Shown piece by piece: positions 26,381 to 35,222 of a DNA stretch of 64,000 nucleotides (its first letter is position 1; each line of letters begins with the position of its first letter). The stretch is taken from NCBI GenBank assembly GCA_963665545.2, contig CAXXKZ010000006.1:248001-312000 (forward strand), written 5' to 3'. This DNA is from G963665545 sp963665545 (lineage in GTDB: Bacteria > Pseudomonadota > Gammaproteobacteria > Xanthomonadales > SZUA-36). Below the pieces are notes generated by a model that worked only from the letters and a program-made list of their open reading frames with translations, had not been told where the DNA came from and did not search any database. Both the position numbers and the translations under genes were made by a program.

Positions 26381-28122
26381 TAGTTCGATTGAGTACGCCG
26401 AATAACCACACCCGGCAGGGCATCGTTTCTTTGCCCCTCTTCAACGACGGGAACACCGTTGTTAATCACGTACTCTATACCCTCGCTGAATTGCTCAGGT
26501 TCGAGCACGGTTGCGCGATCCCTCAATCTGTCGTAGTCGAGCACCACTAAATCTGCTTTAAAGCCCACGCGAATGTAACCTCGATCCTGCAGACCGATAA
26601 TGCTGGCCGGCAAACTGGTGGCGGCCCGTACCGCAAAGGGCAAAGAGATGATTTTCTTATCCTTGACGTAACGCGCGATTTTCCGCACGAAGGCGCCGAA
26701 ATGACGGGGATGGCTGCCAGGACCACCCTCCATGCCCTCAACACCCGCCACGCCACTGACGGCGGCATCGGAACCGGTGGCCGTGTATTCCTTGCGGATA
26801 TAGTTTTCCACGTCGATGTCGTGGATGCCGTAACCACGAATCCAGGCACCGCCCGGCACTTCGGGATACCCCGTCAGTGCGAGGTCAACGACCACCTGCT
26901 GGAAACTGACCCCGCGCTCGCGGGCGAGGTCATCGAGTGTTTTGCCCACCAGCACGGCATCGGGAAAGTCTACAATCATGACCCGATCAGCGCCGCCATT
27001 GTGATCCACAATCCAACGGATATCGCGGGCAATGCGCGCATGCAGGGCGGGGTCCGCCCAGCGTCGTTGCAGGTTTGCCCGCGCATTTGAAAATGCGTCC
27101 TCTTCGTAGAAAACCGGCGCATCCCTGCCACCTCCGCTAAAGACACCTTCATCGACCAGGGCCCAGGCCGGAAGCATCCGCCGCGGGCCGCCGCCAAATG
27201 TCTCGTAAGGATAGACATCCAGATAGATCTGCAGTCCCTCATCCCACGCCTTGTCGATCAGCAGGATGTCGTGCGCCGAGCGACCAAAGGAAGATCGTCC
27301 CCTGGCTTTCATGTGGCTGGCGACAACCGGAATACCCGTCTGCCGGGCGATATTGATGGTTTCTTCCAACGCCTGTAATCCGTCAATGGGCCAATCATCA
27401 ACCGCACTGGGCAGCTGCCACAACGGCATGGTCGCCTCGCTGCGCTGGTGGGCAATGTAGAAACCATTGTGCTCGGCCACCACTTCGCACAGCGCCAACA
27501 CCTCCTCGGGGGTGCTGAAGCGGCCGGGACGATACTCGAGGCCGGCGTACAGACCCCATGCGCCTTCATCCATCCCCTCTGTGACCATCGCTTTCATGCG
27601 TTCAATTTCCGACGCAGTCGCCTGGCGCTCACTTTTTAGCCCCAGCACTTCGCCACGGATGGTGTTGTGACCCACCATCGGAACCAGGTTCATGCCCATT
27701 CCACCAGACTCAAACGCGGCAATTTCATCCGACAGGGGCCATTTGACATTGCCTCCGTCGGCGCCACCAACAACTGTCGTCAGCCCCTGGGTGACCAGGC
27801 TGGCGCTTTTACGGGCTTCCCTGGAGTCCGACGACAATGCCCAATCGGCGTGAGAGTGCAGATCGATAAAACCCGGCACGACAAATAACCCGGTGGCTTC
27901 AATGATTCGCAGCGCACTCGCGTCTGAGAGATCTCCAATGGCCACAATCGTGTCACCGCGAAGTCCAATATCCTGTCGTACGGCGGGATTGCCACTGCCA
28001 TCCAGCGTCATCCCGTTACGGATAATCAGGTCAAAGGTGCTGGGCTCGGCCACCGCATCAAAGGCCACCACACCCAGCAGCCAGGACAATACGATTGCGC
28101 AACAACATCTGGTGTAAATCAT
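26380..28122 (-). CDS. Exported N-acyl-D-amino-acid deacylase (amidohydrolase)
   Basis: 580 residues with a signal peptide (CCCAIVLSWLLGVVAFDAVA). The amidohydrolase barrel shows the metal site DLHSHADW, a downstream VVASHMKARGRS histidine and ATGSDAAV aspartate, and the D-aminoacylase-type pattern SHPRHFGAFVRKIARYV. The small beta domain is split between the N-terminus (DLIIRNGMTLDGSG) and C-terminus (VGFKADLVVLDYDR). It would hydrolyse N-acyl-D-amino acids to D-amino acid and carboxylate in the periplasm. It is divergent from the penicillin acylase gene, with 115 bases between the two starts. Confidence 0.88.
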   Translation of the reverse strand: MIYTRCCCAIVLSWLLGVVAFDAVAEPSTFDLIIRNGMTLDGSGNPAVRQDIGLRGDTIVAIGDLSDASALRIIEATGLFVVPGFIDLHSHADWALSSDSREARKSASLVTQGLTTVVGGADGGNVKWPLSDEIAAFESGGMGMNLVPMVGHNTIRGEVLGLKSERQATASEIERMKAMVTEGMDEGAWGLYAGLEYRPGRFSTPEEVLALCEVVAEHNGFYIAHQRSEATMPLWQLPSAVDDWPIDGLQALEETINIARQTGIPVVASHMKARGRSSFGRSAHDILLIDKAWDEGLQIYLDVYPYETFGGGPRRMLPAWALVDEGVFSGGGRDAPVFYEEDAFSNARANLQRRWADPALHARIARDIRWIVDHNGGADRVMIVDFPDAVLVGKTLDDLARERGVSFQQVVVDLALTGYPEVPGGAWIRGYGIHDIDVENYIRKEYTATGSDAAVSGVAGVEGMEGGPGSHPRHFGAFVRKIARYVKDKKIISLPFAVRAATSLPASIIGLQDRGYIRVGFKADLVVLDYDRLRDRATVLEPEQFSEGIEYVINNGVPVVEEGQRNDALPGVVIRRTQSN

Positions 28123-28237
28123 GAACGTACACTCCCAATGGTGGCGTGGATTGGTAGTGCGAACCTTACACCATCCTGAAAAAGCACCTCACGGCGGTAT
28201 AGTGGACACGCAAATTCGTGCCAGGATCAAATTACCG

Positions 28238-30451
28238 ATGAAAAGACTCATGTTTATGGTGCTGCTCACATGCGCAGCATGCACCACAAAAGAAGGAACG
28301 CCATCACCAGAAACCAGCCTGGCCAGGCCTGAAACCACTGACGTTTCGGATGAACTGGCACGCTGGCACGCACAAGCACAAAACGTCACGATCATTCGCG
28401 ACAACTGGGGTGTGCCGCATATTTACGGTAAAACCGACGCCGATGCAGTATTCGGTGTGCTGTATGCGCAAGCGGAAGACGATTTCAATCGCATCGAAGT
28501 CAATTATATGACAGCCATGGGCCGTCTTTCCGAGGCAATGGGAGAAGATGAGATATATCGTGATCTCAGGGTACGCCTGTTCATCGAGGAAGGTGAGTTG
28601 AAGCGCTTATATTCCGAAGCGCCTGCTTGGCTCAAAGAGCTTATGAATGCTTATGCGGATGGTCTTAACTATTATCTCCATACCCATCCTGAAACCAAGC
28701 CAAGAGTGATTAAACGATTTGAACCATGGATGGCGCTTTCATTTTCAGAAGGCAGTATCGGCGGTGACATTGAAAGAGGCGTATCAATGAGCTTGCTGGA
28801 AAACTTCTACGCTGGCACCAACAAGGTCGCAGAAAACAGTTTTGACCACGAAATGGATTTTGTCGGATCCAATGGAATTGCCATCGCACCTTCAAAAACG
28901 AAAAACGGGTTGGCGCTTCTTTATATCAATCCACATACCTCACATTATTTCAGAGAAGAGGCGCATATGGTCAGCGATGAGGGGCTAAACGCCTACGGCG
29001 CGATTACCTGGGGTCAGTTTTTCATCTACCAGGGATTCAACTCCAAAAATGGTTGGATGCATACCTCAAATCGATCTGATGTATTTGATGAGTACCTTGA
29101 GACCATCACCGAAAAAGACGGCAAGTATTTTTACCAACATGGTGATGAAGTAAAGCCGGTTAGAGAGCAGCTCGTTACGATTTCGTACCAAACTGATACG
29201 GGCATGAAGTCACACGAATTTACGGCTTATCACACGCACCATGGTCCCGTGGTCCGCGAACAAGACGGCAAGTGGGTCAGCATTCAAATGATGAATGTCC
29301 CACTCACGGCTCTTGATCAGTCGTACACGAGAACCAAGACCAGCAGTTATGCAGAATTCTATGCAATGATGAGGCTCAAATCAAACTCATCAAATAACAC
29401 GGTATACGCCGATGCCGACGGCAACATTGCATACTTCCACGGGAACTACCATCCCATTCGAGACCTCAACTTTGATTGGAATCATCCCGTAGATGGCAGT
29501 GATCCTGCAACCGACTGGAAGGGACTTCACCCAGTTGAAGAAGCGATCAATGCGCTTAATCCGGGATCAGGTTGGCTCTACAATTCAAACAGCTCGCCTT
29601 TCTTTTTGACGGAGCCAGGCTTTAACCCCAAGCGGGAAGACTATCCCTCCTACATGACCCAGGCTTTTCAAAACGCGCGCGCCGAGCATGCTTTGGGGCT
29701 GTTCCCGGGCATCGATGAATTCACCGTCAATAGCTTGATTGAGGCGATGTATGACCCTTTTCTCACCACGTTTGCAGAAATCGTACCGGATCTTGTGGCG
29801 GCCTACGAAGGTGCCCCTGCCGTGGTCAAGGCCGAGCTCAAAGCGCCCCTAGAATTGCTCTCCGCTTGGGACTTCCGAGGGGGTGTGAATTCCGAGCCTG
29901 CGGCGCTGGCAACATTTTGGGGTAACGAACTGCTGCTTCTCAAGCCCACAAGAAAAGATACCTATAGTGAGTATGAGTTTCTGCTCAATGACATCACCGC
30001 AGAACAGCACTTGAGCGCACTAACAGCAGCTTTGGCGGTGATGGAAGCGGACTACGGCTCCTGGAAGGTCCCTTTTGGCGAGATATTCCGCTTTCAGCGA
30101 ATCAGTGGTGAAGTCAACCAGGTATTTGACGATAACGCGCCGAGCGAACCGGTCGGAATGGCCTCGCACCATTGGGGGGCACTTGCAATTCACGAAATTC
30201 CTGTGGACCGTTCAGAGCAGCGTACCCGGAAAAAATATGGTACCGGGGGCCAAAGCTGGATCGGATCCGTCGAGTTTGGCGACAGAGTGAAAGCCAAAGC
30301 GCTGACAGCCGGCGGCCTGAGCAACGTGCCTGGTTCAGCACATTTTGATGACCAGGCTGAAATGTATGCAAAGGGCATTTTTCGCGATGTTTATTTTTAC
30401 CGCGAAGACGTTGAAGCGAATATGGAGCGCACCTATCATCCTGGGGAATAA
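28238..30451 (+). CDS. Penicillin acylase family lipoprotein (Ntn hydrolase)
   Basis: 737 residues from ATG 28238, chosen because it yields a lipoprotein signal (MKRLMFMVLLTCAAC). The N-terminal alpha chain carries the family motif IIRDNWGVPHIYGKTDADA. The autocatalytic site is MDFVGSNGIAIAPSKTKNG, where the Ser after Gly would become the beta-chain N-terminal nucleophile; NPHTSHYF follows as usual. Members cleave acyl-amide bonds (penicillins, N-acyl homoserine lactones, N-acyl amino acids). It is predicted to be anchored in the envelope. Base composition is visibly more AT-rich than the neighbours, which may reflect later acquisition. Confidence 0.9.
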   Translation: MKRLMFMVLLTCAACTTKEGTPSPETSLARPETTDVSDELARWHAQAQNVTIIRDNWGVPHIYGKTDADAVFGVLYAQAEDDFNRIEVNYMTAMGRLSEAMGEDEIYRDLRVRLFIEEGELKRLYSEAPAWLKELMNAYADGLNYYLHTHPETKPRVIKRFEPWMALSFSEGSIGGDIERGVSMSLLENFYAGTNKVAENSFDHEMDFVGSNGIAIAPSKTKNGLALLYINPHTSHYFREEAHMVSDEGLNAYGAITWGQFFIYQGFNSKNGWMHTSNRSDVFDEYLETITEKDGKYFYQHGDEVKPVREQLVTISYQTDTGMKSHEFTAYHTHHGPVVREQDGKWVSIQMMNVPLTALDQSYTRTKTSSYAEFYAMMRLKSNSSNNTVYADADGNIAYFHGNYHPIRDLNFDWNHPVDGSDPATDWKGLHPVEEAINALNPGSGWLYNSNSSPFFLTEPGFNPKREDYPSYMTQAFQNARAEHALGLFPGIDEFTVNSLIEAMYDPFLTTFAEIVPDLVAAYEGAPAVVKAELKAPLELLSAWDFRGGVNSEPAALATFWGNELLLLKPTRKDTYSEYEFLLNDITAEQHLSALTAALAVMEADYGSWKVPFGEIFRFQRISGEVNQVFDDNAPSEPVGMASHHWGALAIHEIPVDRSEQRTRKKYGTGGQSWIGSVEFGDRVKAKALTAGGLSNVPGSAHFDDQAEMYAKGIFRDVYFYREDVEANMERTYHPGE

Positions 30452-30493
30452 TTGCCAACACCCCCGGGTCCCGGTAGAGGTGGAAGAAATGGA

Positions 30494-30518
30494 TTATCTT
30501 TTCTTTTCAAAAAGATAA
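30494..30518. other. AT-rich inverted repeat between acylase and CocE genes
   Basis: TTATCTTTT (30494-30502) and AAAAGATAA (30510-30518) form a 9-bp dyad with a 7-base loop in the 94-base gap. It could be a weak terminator for the acylase gene or an operator for the CocE gene 28 bases downstream. No U-tract follows. Confidence 0.35.
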
Positions 30519-30545
30519 AGAACTAATCATAGCTGGATTCTTATC

Positions 30546-32417
30546 GTGCCTTGCCTATTGATATTGAGTCTGACTTTGCCTGCAATTGCGGACATTCCAT
30601 TGACCCCATCAGGGCAGCCACGCGTACAGTCCCTTTATGTCACGGTTAGAGACGGTGTCAACATCGCCGTAGATATCTGGCTTCCTGAAAACCTGGCTGC
30701 CGGCCAGAAAATACCAGCGATTTTGCGTATGACGCGGTACTGGCGGGCTCGGGAAATGGCCGACAAGTCGATAGAAAATGATCAGAACTACGAGAGATCG
30801 AATGGTACTTACAATCATGCTGGTTATGCGGCCGTGATCTTCGACACCAGGGGAACTGGAGCCTCTTTCGGAATGCGCGGCGGCGATACAATCTCAAACG
30901 AAGTCCAGGATTACAGTGATGTGGCCAAGTGGGTCGCTGCCCAGCCCTGGTCGAACGGGCGTATCGGAACCATAGGTGTTTCCTACGATGGCAACACCGC
31001 AGAATTCGCGGCAGCGTCCAACACTGCCGCGATCAAAGCGGTTGCACCCTTGTTCAATGATTTTAATGTTGCAGCCCACGGTATTTTCCCCGGGGGGATC
31101 AAAGCAAACCTGGTTTTTGACCATTGGGCGCGGAAAGTATCGGCCATGGATCGAAATGACATTTGTATTGTTGATGAAGACAGGTTCGAACAAGGTGAAT
31201 GCGCCCAATACAAGACCAGCGTTGCAGGTGGTGTAAAACCGGTGGATGCCGACTTCAACAAAAAGTGGTTGGACACAGCCGTCTCAGAGCATGCGGGGAA
31301 TTTTGCTATTGGAGGCGCCATTGAAGCGGCAGAGTATTACGATGACTTGTTTCATGACCTTCAGGGAACGGGCCACCACAAGAAATTCAGCCCCAGCGAT
31401 TTTGTCGACGAAATCGAGCTGGGTGAGACCCCATATTATGTTCCCGTGGGGTGGCTGGACGCGGGTACTGCCAACGGTGCCCTGTGGCGATTCAATACCT
31501 TGAGCAACCCCCAGTCGGTATTTATCGGCCCGTGGAGCCATAACGGTTCAAAGCATGTGGATCCTTTCCTGCCCGATGACACGCCCACGCAGGGTCCACC
31601 GGGAACTGACTTGGATGCCTTAAGGATAAAATTTTTCGATGAGCATTTGCTGCAAGCACCGGGCACCGGCACCAACACCGGCTCGGGCTCCGGCTCATCC
31701 ATAACCTACTACACCCTGGGTGCCGGTAGCTGGCAGACGACCCCCATCTGGCCGCCGAAAGGATTCAGCGATACTGCCTGGTATTTTGCAGCGGATGGCG
31801 TTCTTTCCCGCAACAAACCGACCGACAATCAGGGCAAAGACAGCTATACGGTGGACTTCAGCACCACTACGGGTTTGTCCAGCCGTTGGAAAACCAATTT
31901 CACCGCCAATGACGTGATTTACCCTGACCGGAGCGAAGAGGACAGGAAATTGCTGACCTATACGTCGGCACGATTGGAGGCGGACCTGATCATTACGGGG
32001 AGCCCGATCGTTACTCTGTATGTGCGCTCATCCCATACTGACGGGGCATTCTTTGTTTACTTGGAAGATGTCTCCCCTGATGGTCGAGTCACCTACATTA
32101 CCGAGGGTCAGCTACGGGGCGCCTGCCGGGCCGTCTCAGGAGCAACACCCAAATATGTGAAGTACGGGCCCCATCGCACTTTCAGGCGAAACGACGCGCT
32201 GCCGCTGGAACCCGGTGAGGTCACCCAACTCACCTTTGATCTTTGGGCGACATCAGTGCTGTTTAAAAAAGGCCATCGCATTCGGCTGGCGATAGCGGGC
32301 GCTGATAAAGACAATTTTGTCCACTATCCACTGGACGGAGGCGTCCCGACACTCGATGTTGAACGAACGCTTGCCCATCCGTCCCACATCATTCTGCCCG
32401 CCTATGAATCGCGGTGA
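30546..32417 (+). CDS. Exported CocE/NonD family hydrolase
   Basis: 623 residues with a GTG start at 30546 and a short signal peptide (CLLILSLTLPAIA). CocE features are RDGVNIAVDIWLP, FDTRGTGASFG, the nucleophile elbow GVSYDGNTAEF, PVGWLDAGTANG for the acid, IGPWSHNGSKH for the His, and a C-terminal jelly-roll (GEVTQLTFDLWATSVLF, GHRIRLAIAGAD). A Gly/Ser/Thr-rich loop (GTGTNTGSGSGSS) interrupts the cap region. No strong Shine-Dalgarno is seen, so the start could lie elsewhere. The 3' end overlaps the convergent monooxygenase gene by 16 bases. Confidence 0.86.
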   Translation: MPCLLILSLTLPAIADIPLTPSGQPRVQSLYVTVRDGVNIAVDIWLPENLAAGQKIPAILRMTRYWRAREMADKSIENDQNYERSNGTYNHAGYAAVIFDTRGTGASFGMRGGDTISNEVQDYSDVAKWVAAQPWSNGRIGTIGVSYDGNTAEFAAASNTAAIKAVAPLFNDFNVAAHGIFPGGIKANLVFDHWARKVSAMDRNDICIVDEDRFEQGECAQYKTSVAGGVKPVDADFNKKWLDTAVSEHAGNFAIGGAIEAAEYYDDLFHDLQGTGHHKKFSPSDFVDEIELGETPYYVPVGWLDAGTANGALWRFNTLSNPQSVFIGPWSHNGSKHVDPFLPDDTPTQGPPGTDLDALRIKFFDEHLLQAPGTGTNTGSGSGSSITYYTLGAGSWQTTPIWPPKGFSDTAWYFAADGVLSRNKPTDNQGKDSYTVDFSTTTGLSSRWKTNFTANDVIYPDRSEEDRKLLTYTSARLEADLIITGSPIVTLYVRSSHTDGAFFVYLEDVSPDGRVTYITEGQLRGACRAVSGATPKYVKYGPHRTFRRNDALPLEPGEVTQLTFDLWATSVLFKKGHRIRLAIAGADKDNFVHYPLDGGVPTLDVERTLAHPSHIILPAYESR

Positions 32418-33682
32418 TCAAACTCATCTCTTAGATAGGCTGTCAGATGGGCGCACAGATCCGAGGCGTCGTCTCCCGTGCCGTGTATGAAACTCGATTT
32501 GCGGCGCCGCAGGAACGGCAGGCCCAGCAAATACATGCCGGGTGCCTCTGTCACTCCGCCGTCGTGGCGAATGTGGCCTTTACGATCGAGCACCGGTACG
32601 TCCAGCCAGGAATAATCCGGCCGAAATCCGGTCGCCCACACAACCGTGCGAATCTCACCGTTTTCCATGTCCATTCCCAGCGGCAGCTTGCCCTCAACCC
32701 GCGTGGGTTCGAATCGCTCCACCGGCTCAGAGGAACCGGCCTGGTCACTTTCTACTATCCACTCATCAATTAGCTTGAGCAAGCGATTCATTTTCAGATC
32801 AGCCAGGGCGCACACGTTGCGTAGCGATCCGGAAAACTGAGCTTTACCGTCCCGAATTCCCACCAGCCGGCCGAGAAGCTTTACCCCTTGATCTGTCAGT
32901 GTAGTGAGATCGAGGGTGGTTCGATCCGGCGTACCCACCAGTTGCGGCGAAGGCACTCCGCGTGCCCTGACGATGTCATCGACCTCGTCGTAGCGCTCAT
33001 CCAGTACACCGGCCACGTCCATCCAGTGCTGAATGTCACGGCCGCGGTAGTTCCACGGCAAGCGCACGTGTTCTCCCACAGCAATAGTGACGGGACGTCC
33101 CGAAGCGTGAATCTCCTCGGCTAGCTGTAAGCCCGTTGCAGAGGCCCCAACCACCAGCACGCCACCCTCGGCAAGTTGGTCGGGATTGCGATAATCGCTG
33201 GCGGTCACCTGCTCAAGGCCTGGTGGTATGGCCTCGGCCACGGCAGGAATTTTAGCGACATTACATGCACCGCTGGCCACCACCAGCGTTTTAACGACCC
33301 ACTCGCCACGGTCAGTAAGCACCCGGAAACCACCGTCTACCGCCCGCACCGTTGTCACGGTTGTGCCGGTACGAACGGGCGCATCCGTCAGTTCGGCGTA
33401 ATCATCAATGAACACGATGACCTCCGGCATGGTCATGAAGCCGTCCTGTTCCGTCCCTGTGTACTGGTGTCCCGGCAGTCGCGATTGCCAGTTGGGCGTC
33501 AGCAGCCTGAGTGAGTCCCTGCGCTCCTTGCGCCAGGAATTGGCCACCGCACCGCGCTCGAGTACGACGTGCTCGACCGAGCAGCCAGTCAGGCAGTGAC
33601 TCATCGCCAGGCCGGAATGACCGGCGCCGATGACCAAAGCGTCAATTCTGCCGACCGCGGAATGCTGTTTCAAGATGCTCAA
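32402..33682 (-). CDS. Flavin-containing monooxygenase / FAD-NAD(P) oxidoreductase
   Basis: 426 residues. The FAD-binding Rossmann motif GAGHSGLAMS is near residue 20 and the NAD(P)-binding motif VVGASATGLQLAEEI near residue 180, with the FMO-type ATGFRPDYSWL near residue 360. The arrangement fits single-component flavoprotein monooxygenases or YhhX/CzcO-like oxidoreductases; the substrate is unknown. Cytosolic. The gene is 20 bases downstream of the OsmC gene on the same strand and likely belongs to its transcription unit, which would suggest a redox or xenobiotic response role. Confidence 0.85.
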   Translation of the reverse strand: MSILKQHSAVGRIDALVIGAGHSGLAMSHCLTGCSVEHVVLERGAVANSWRKERRDSLRLLTPNWQSRLPGHQYTGTEQDGFMTMPEVIVFIDDYAELTDAPVRTGTTVTTVRAVDGGFRVLTDRGEWVVKTLVVASGACNVAKIPAVAEAIPPGLEQVTASDYRNPDQLAEGGVLVVGASATGLQLAEEIHASGRPVTIAVGEHVRLPWNYRGRDIQHWMDVAGVLDERYDEVDDIVRARGVPSPQLVGTPDRTTLDLTTLTDQGVKLLGRLVGIRDGKAQFSGSLRNVCALADLKMNRLLKLIDEWIVESDQAGSSEPVERFEPTRVEGKLPLGMDMENGEIRTVVWATGFRPDYSWLDVPVLDRKGHIRHDGGVTEAPGMYLLGLPFLRRRKSSFIHGTGDDASDLCAHLTAYLRDEFDHRDS

Positions 33683-33702
33683 TCCAAACTGTTCAGTTCA
33701 GC

Positions 33703-34263
33703 TCAATTCACATCAACCGTGACTTCCGTCGTGTTGGTGATGATGTCGAATACCGCGGAGCGCTTCTGCGACTGGGCCACCAGTGCCTCAATGTCTTCCT
33801 GTGACGCATCGGCATCGATGTCGTAGTGGACCTTGATGCCGTCGAATCCGGTTCGCACATCGGTGTCAATGCCCAGGATACCCTGGATATCCATGCCGCC
33901 CTCGAGCGTAGTGGTCACAGAACGCAACTGAATTTCGCGGTTTTGGGCCACAGCCGCAATGCCTGCGGTCAGGCAGCCGGCAAGACCCACCAACACTAAC
34001 TCAACGGGAGTCGCGCCTTTGTCTTCGGAGGCAAAGATTTCCGGGTGATCAGTATCAAAGGAATACTCAGTGACGTGCTTTTGTTCCTCGCCGAGCCCGT
34101 AAAACCCTTCCACGGTCGAGTGGGCCTGCGTGCCGTTGACCCAGTTACTGGTTGCTCGCCATTGAAATTTGGCAGCTTCCGGTGTCTCAGTCAGTGCTTC
34201 ACGCGCGGCCAACAGTGCTTCAACATTGACGCCATTGTCAACAACTTTTTGCTCATTATTCAT
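33703..34263 (-). CDS. OsmC family protein
   Basis: 186 residues from ATG 34263 with a good Shine-Dalgarno (GGAGGA about 10 bases upstream); an upstream in-frame ATG at 34353 would add a Cys-rich tail that does not fit. OsmC features are the N-terminal beta strands (FYGLGEEQ), ASEDKGATPVELVLVGLAGCLTAG with the first reactive Cys, and the C-terminal SQKRSAVFDIITNTTEVTV. The second cysteine of classical peroxidase-type OsmC proteins is replaced by Ser in the KRSAVFD segment, so this is a one-Cys variant and may not reduce peroxides in the standard way. Confidence 0.85.
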   Translation of the reverse strand: MNNEQKVVDNGVNVEALLAAREALTETPEAAKFQWRATSNWVNGTQAHSTVEGFYGLGEEQKHVTEYSFDTDHPEIFASEDKGATPVELVLVGLAGCLTAGIAAVAQNREIQLRSVTTTLEGGMDIQGILGIDTDVRTGFDGIKVHYDIDADASQEDIEALVAQSQKRSAVFDIITNTTEVTVDVN

Positions 34264-34396
34264 GGTGCGTACTTCCTCCAGGTATCTGCAAAACGCGCCC
34301 GGGCGGTGCCCGGGAATCATGCAACATACCATGACATCGATGAGCCAAAGCATGATTGGCGCGAAAACCCAGCCCGTTGTAAGCCCCCTCGCAGCC

Positions 34397-34484
34397 GGTA
34401 GGTTACTACCTGAAACCCATCCAGCAATGGATACATTAGATAATCAGCAGCGGGTTTGTCATTTCCTACCTGTTATTCGGTAGG
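34397..34484. promoter_or_regulatory. Two CTACC/GGTAG dyads upstream of tetR
   Basis: GGTAG-GTTA-CTACC at 34397-34410 and CCTACC-TGTTATTC-GGTAGG at 34465-34484. The second has the same CTACC-N8-GGTAG architecture as the site at 37183-37200, in front of the serine hydrolase gene that lies just beyond the TetR gene. They occupy the 317-base gap between the divergent OsmC and TetR genes and are likely operators for the TetR protein. The rest of the gap shows no gene. Confidence 0.65.
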
Positions 34485-34580
34485 CATCATATTGGAAGAC
34501 ATTCCTGCACATCAATTACAATTGAGTGCACCTTTCGAGAATCGAAAAGCAATCTACCGTCCAACAAAAGAGAATACTAA

Positions 34581-35195
34581 GTGGGAACTGGAAAAAGACG
34601 ACCCAAGCGAAACACACGTCAAGCCATTCTGGACGCCGCGCTGATCCAGTTTTCAAAGAACGGATTCGAACGAACCAACATGGCAACAATTGCCAGGATA
34701 GTCAAAATTCGCCAGGCCTCAATCTACTACCACTTTAAGTCAAAGCGTGAAATTCTTTATACGTCAATCCTCTCCAATCTGGAACGCACAGTCGCAACTG
34801 TTCAAGAAGCCATCGCTAAGGAATCCAACGACCCGGCCAAGCGCCTGAATGCGTTCATTCGATGTTATGTGGATATTCAATTGGCCAATTCTGAAATCGT
34901 TCAATTCTCGAATTCAGCCATAAACCGCGACACCCCATTTGTTAAGTCACTAACCACTGCACAGCGACGGAAAATGGAGCGTAAGCAAAAGGAGTTGATC
35001 GACATCCTGAGAGAAATCCTGACGTCAGGCACTACCGAGGAGCGCACTGGGGGCAGCAACAGCACTGTCACGGCATTTTTGATTATTGGCGCTCTGGAAC
35101 ACCTGCCCTATTGGTACAAAATTGACGGCACCTTATCTCCCGCGCAAATCGCTGATCACTTTTACCGCGTATTTGCGCATGGCATCGAGACCTGA
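34581..35195 (+). CDS. TetR family transcriptional regulator
   Basis: 204 residues from GTG 34581. The N-terminal DNA-binding domain is clear: TRQAILDAALIQFSKNGFER, then TNMATIARIVKIRQASIYYH and FKSKREILY. The C-terminal ligand-binding domain is helical with a TetR_C-like segment (KRLNAFIRCYVDIQLANSEI). It probably represses itself and the convergent serine hydrolase gene at 35223, whose promoter carries the same dyad. The stop of this gene is 27 bases from the stop of the hydrolase gene. Confidence 0.9.
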   Translation: MGTGKRRPKRNTRQAILDAALIQFSKNGFERTNMATIARIVKIRQASIYYHFKSKREILYTSILSNLERTVATVQEAIAKESNDPAKRLNAFIRCYVDIQLANSEIVQFSNSAINRDTPFVKSLTTAQRRKMERKQKELIDILREILTSGTTEERTGGSNSTVTAFLIIGALEHLPYWYKIDGTLSPAQIADHFYRVFAHGIET

Positions 35196-35222
35196 CTTAA
35201 GCACCAGACGACGGCGGAGCCC

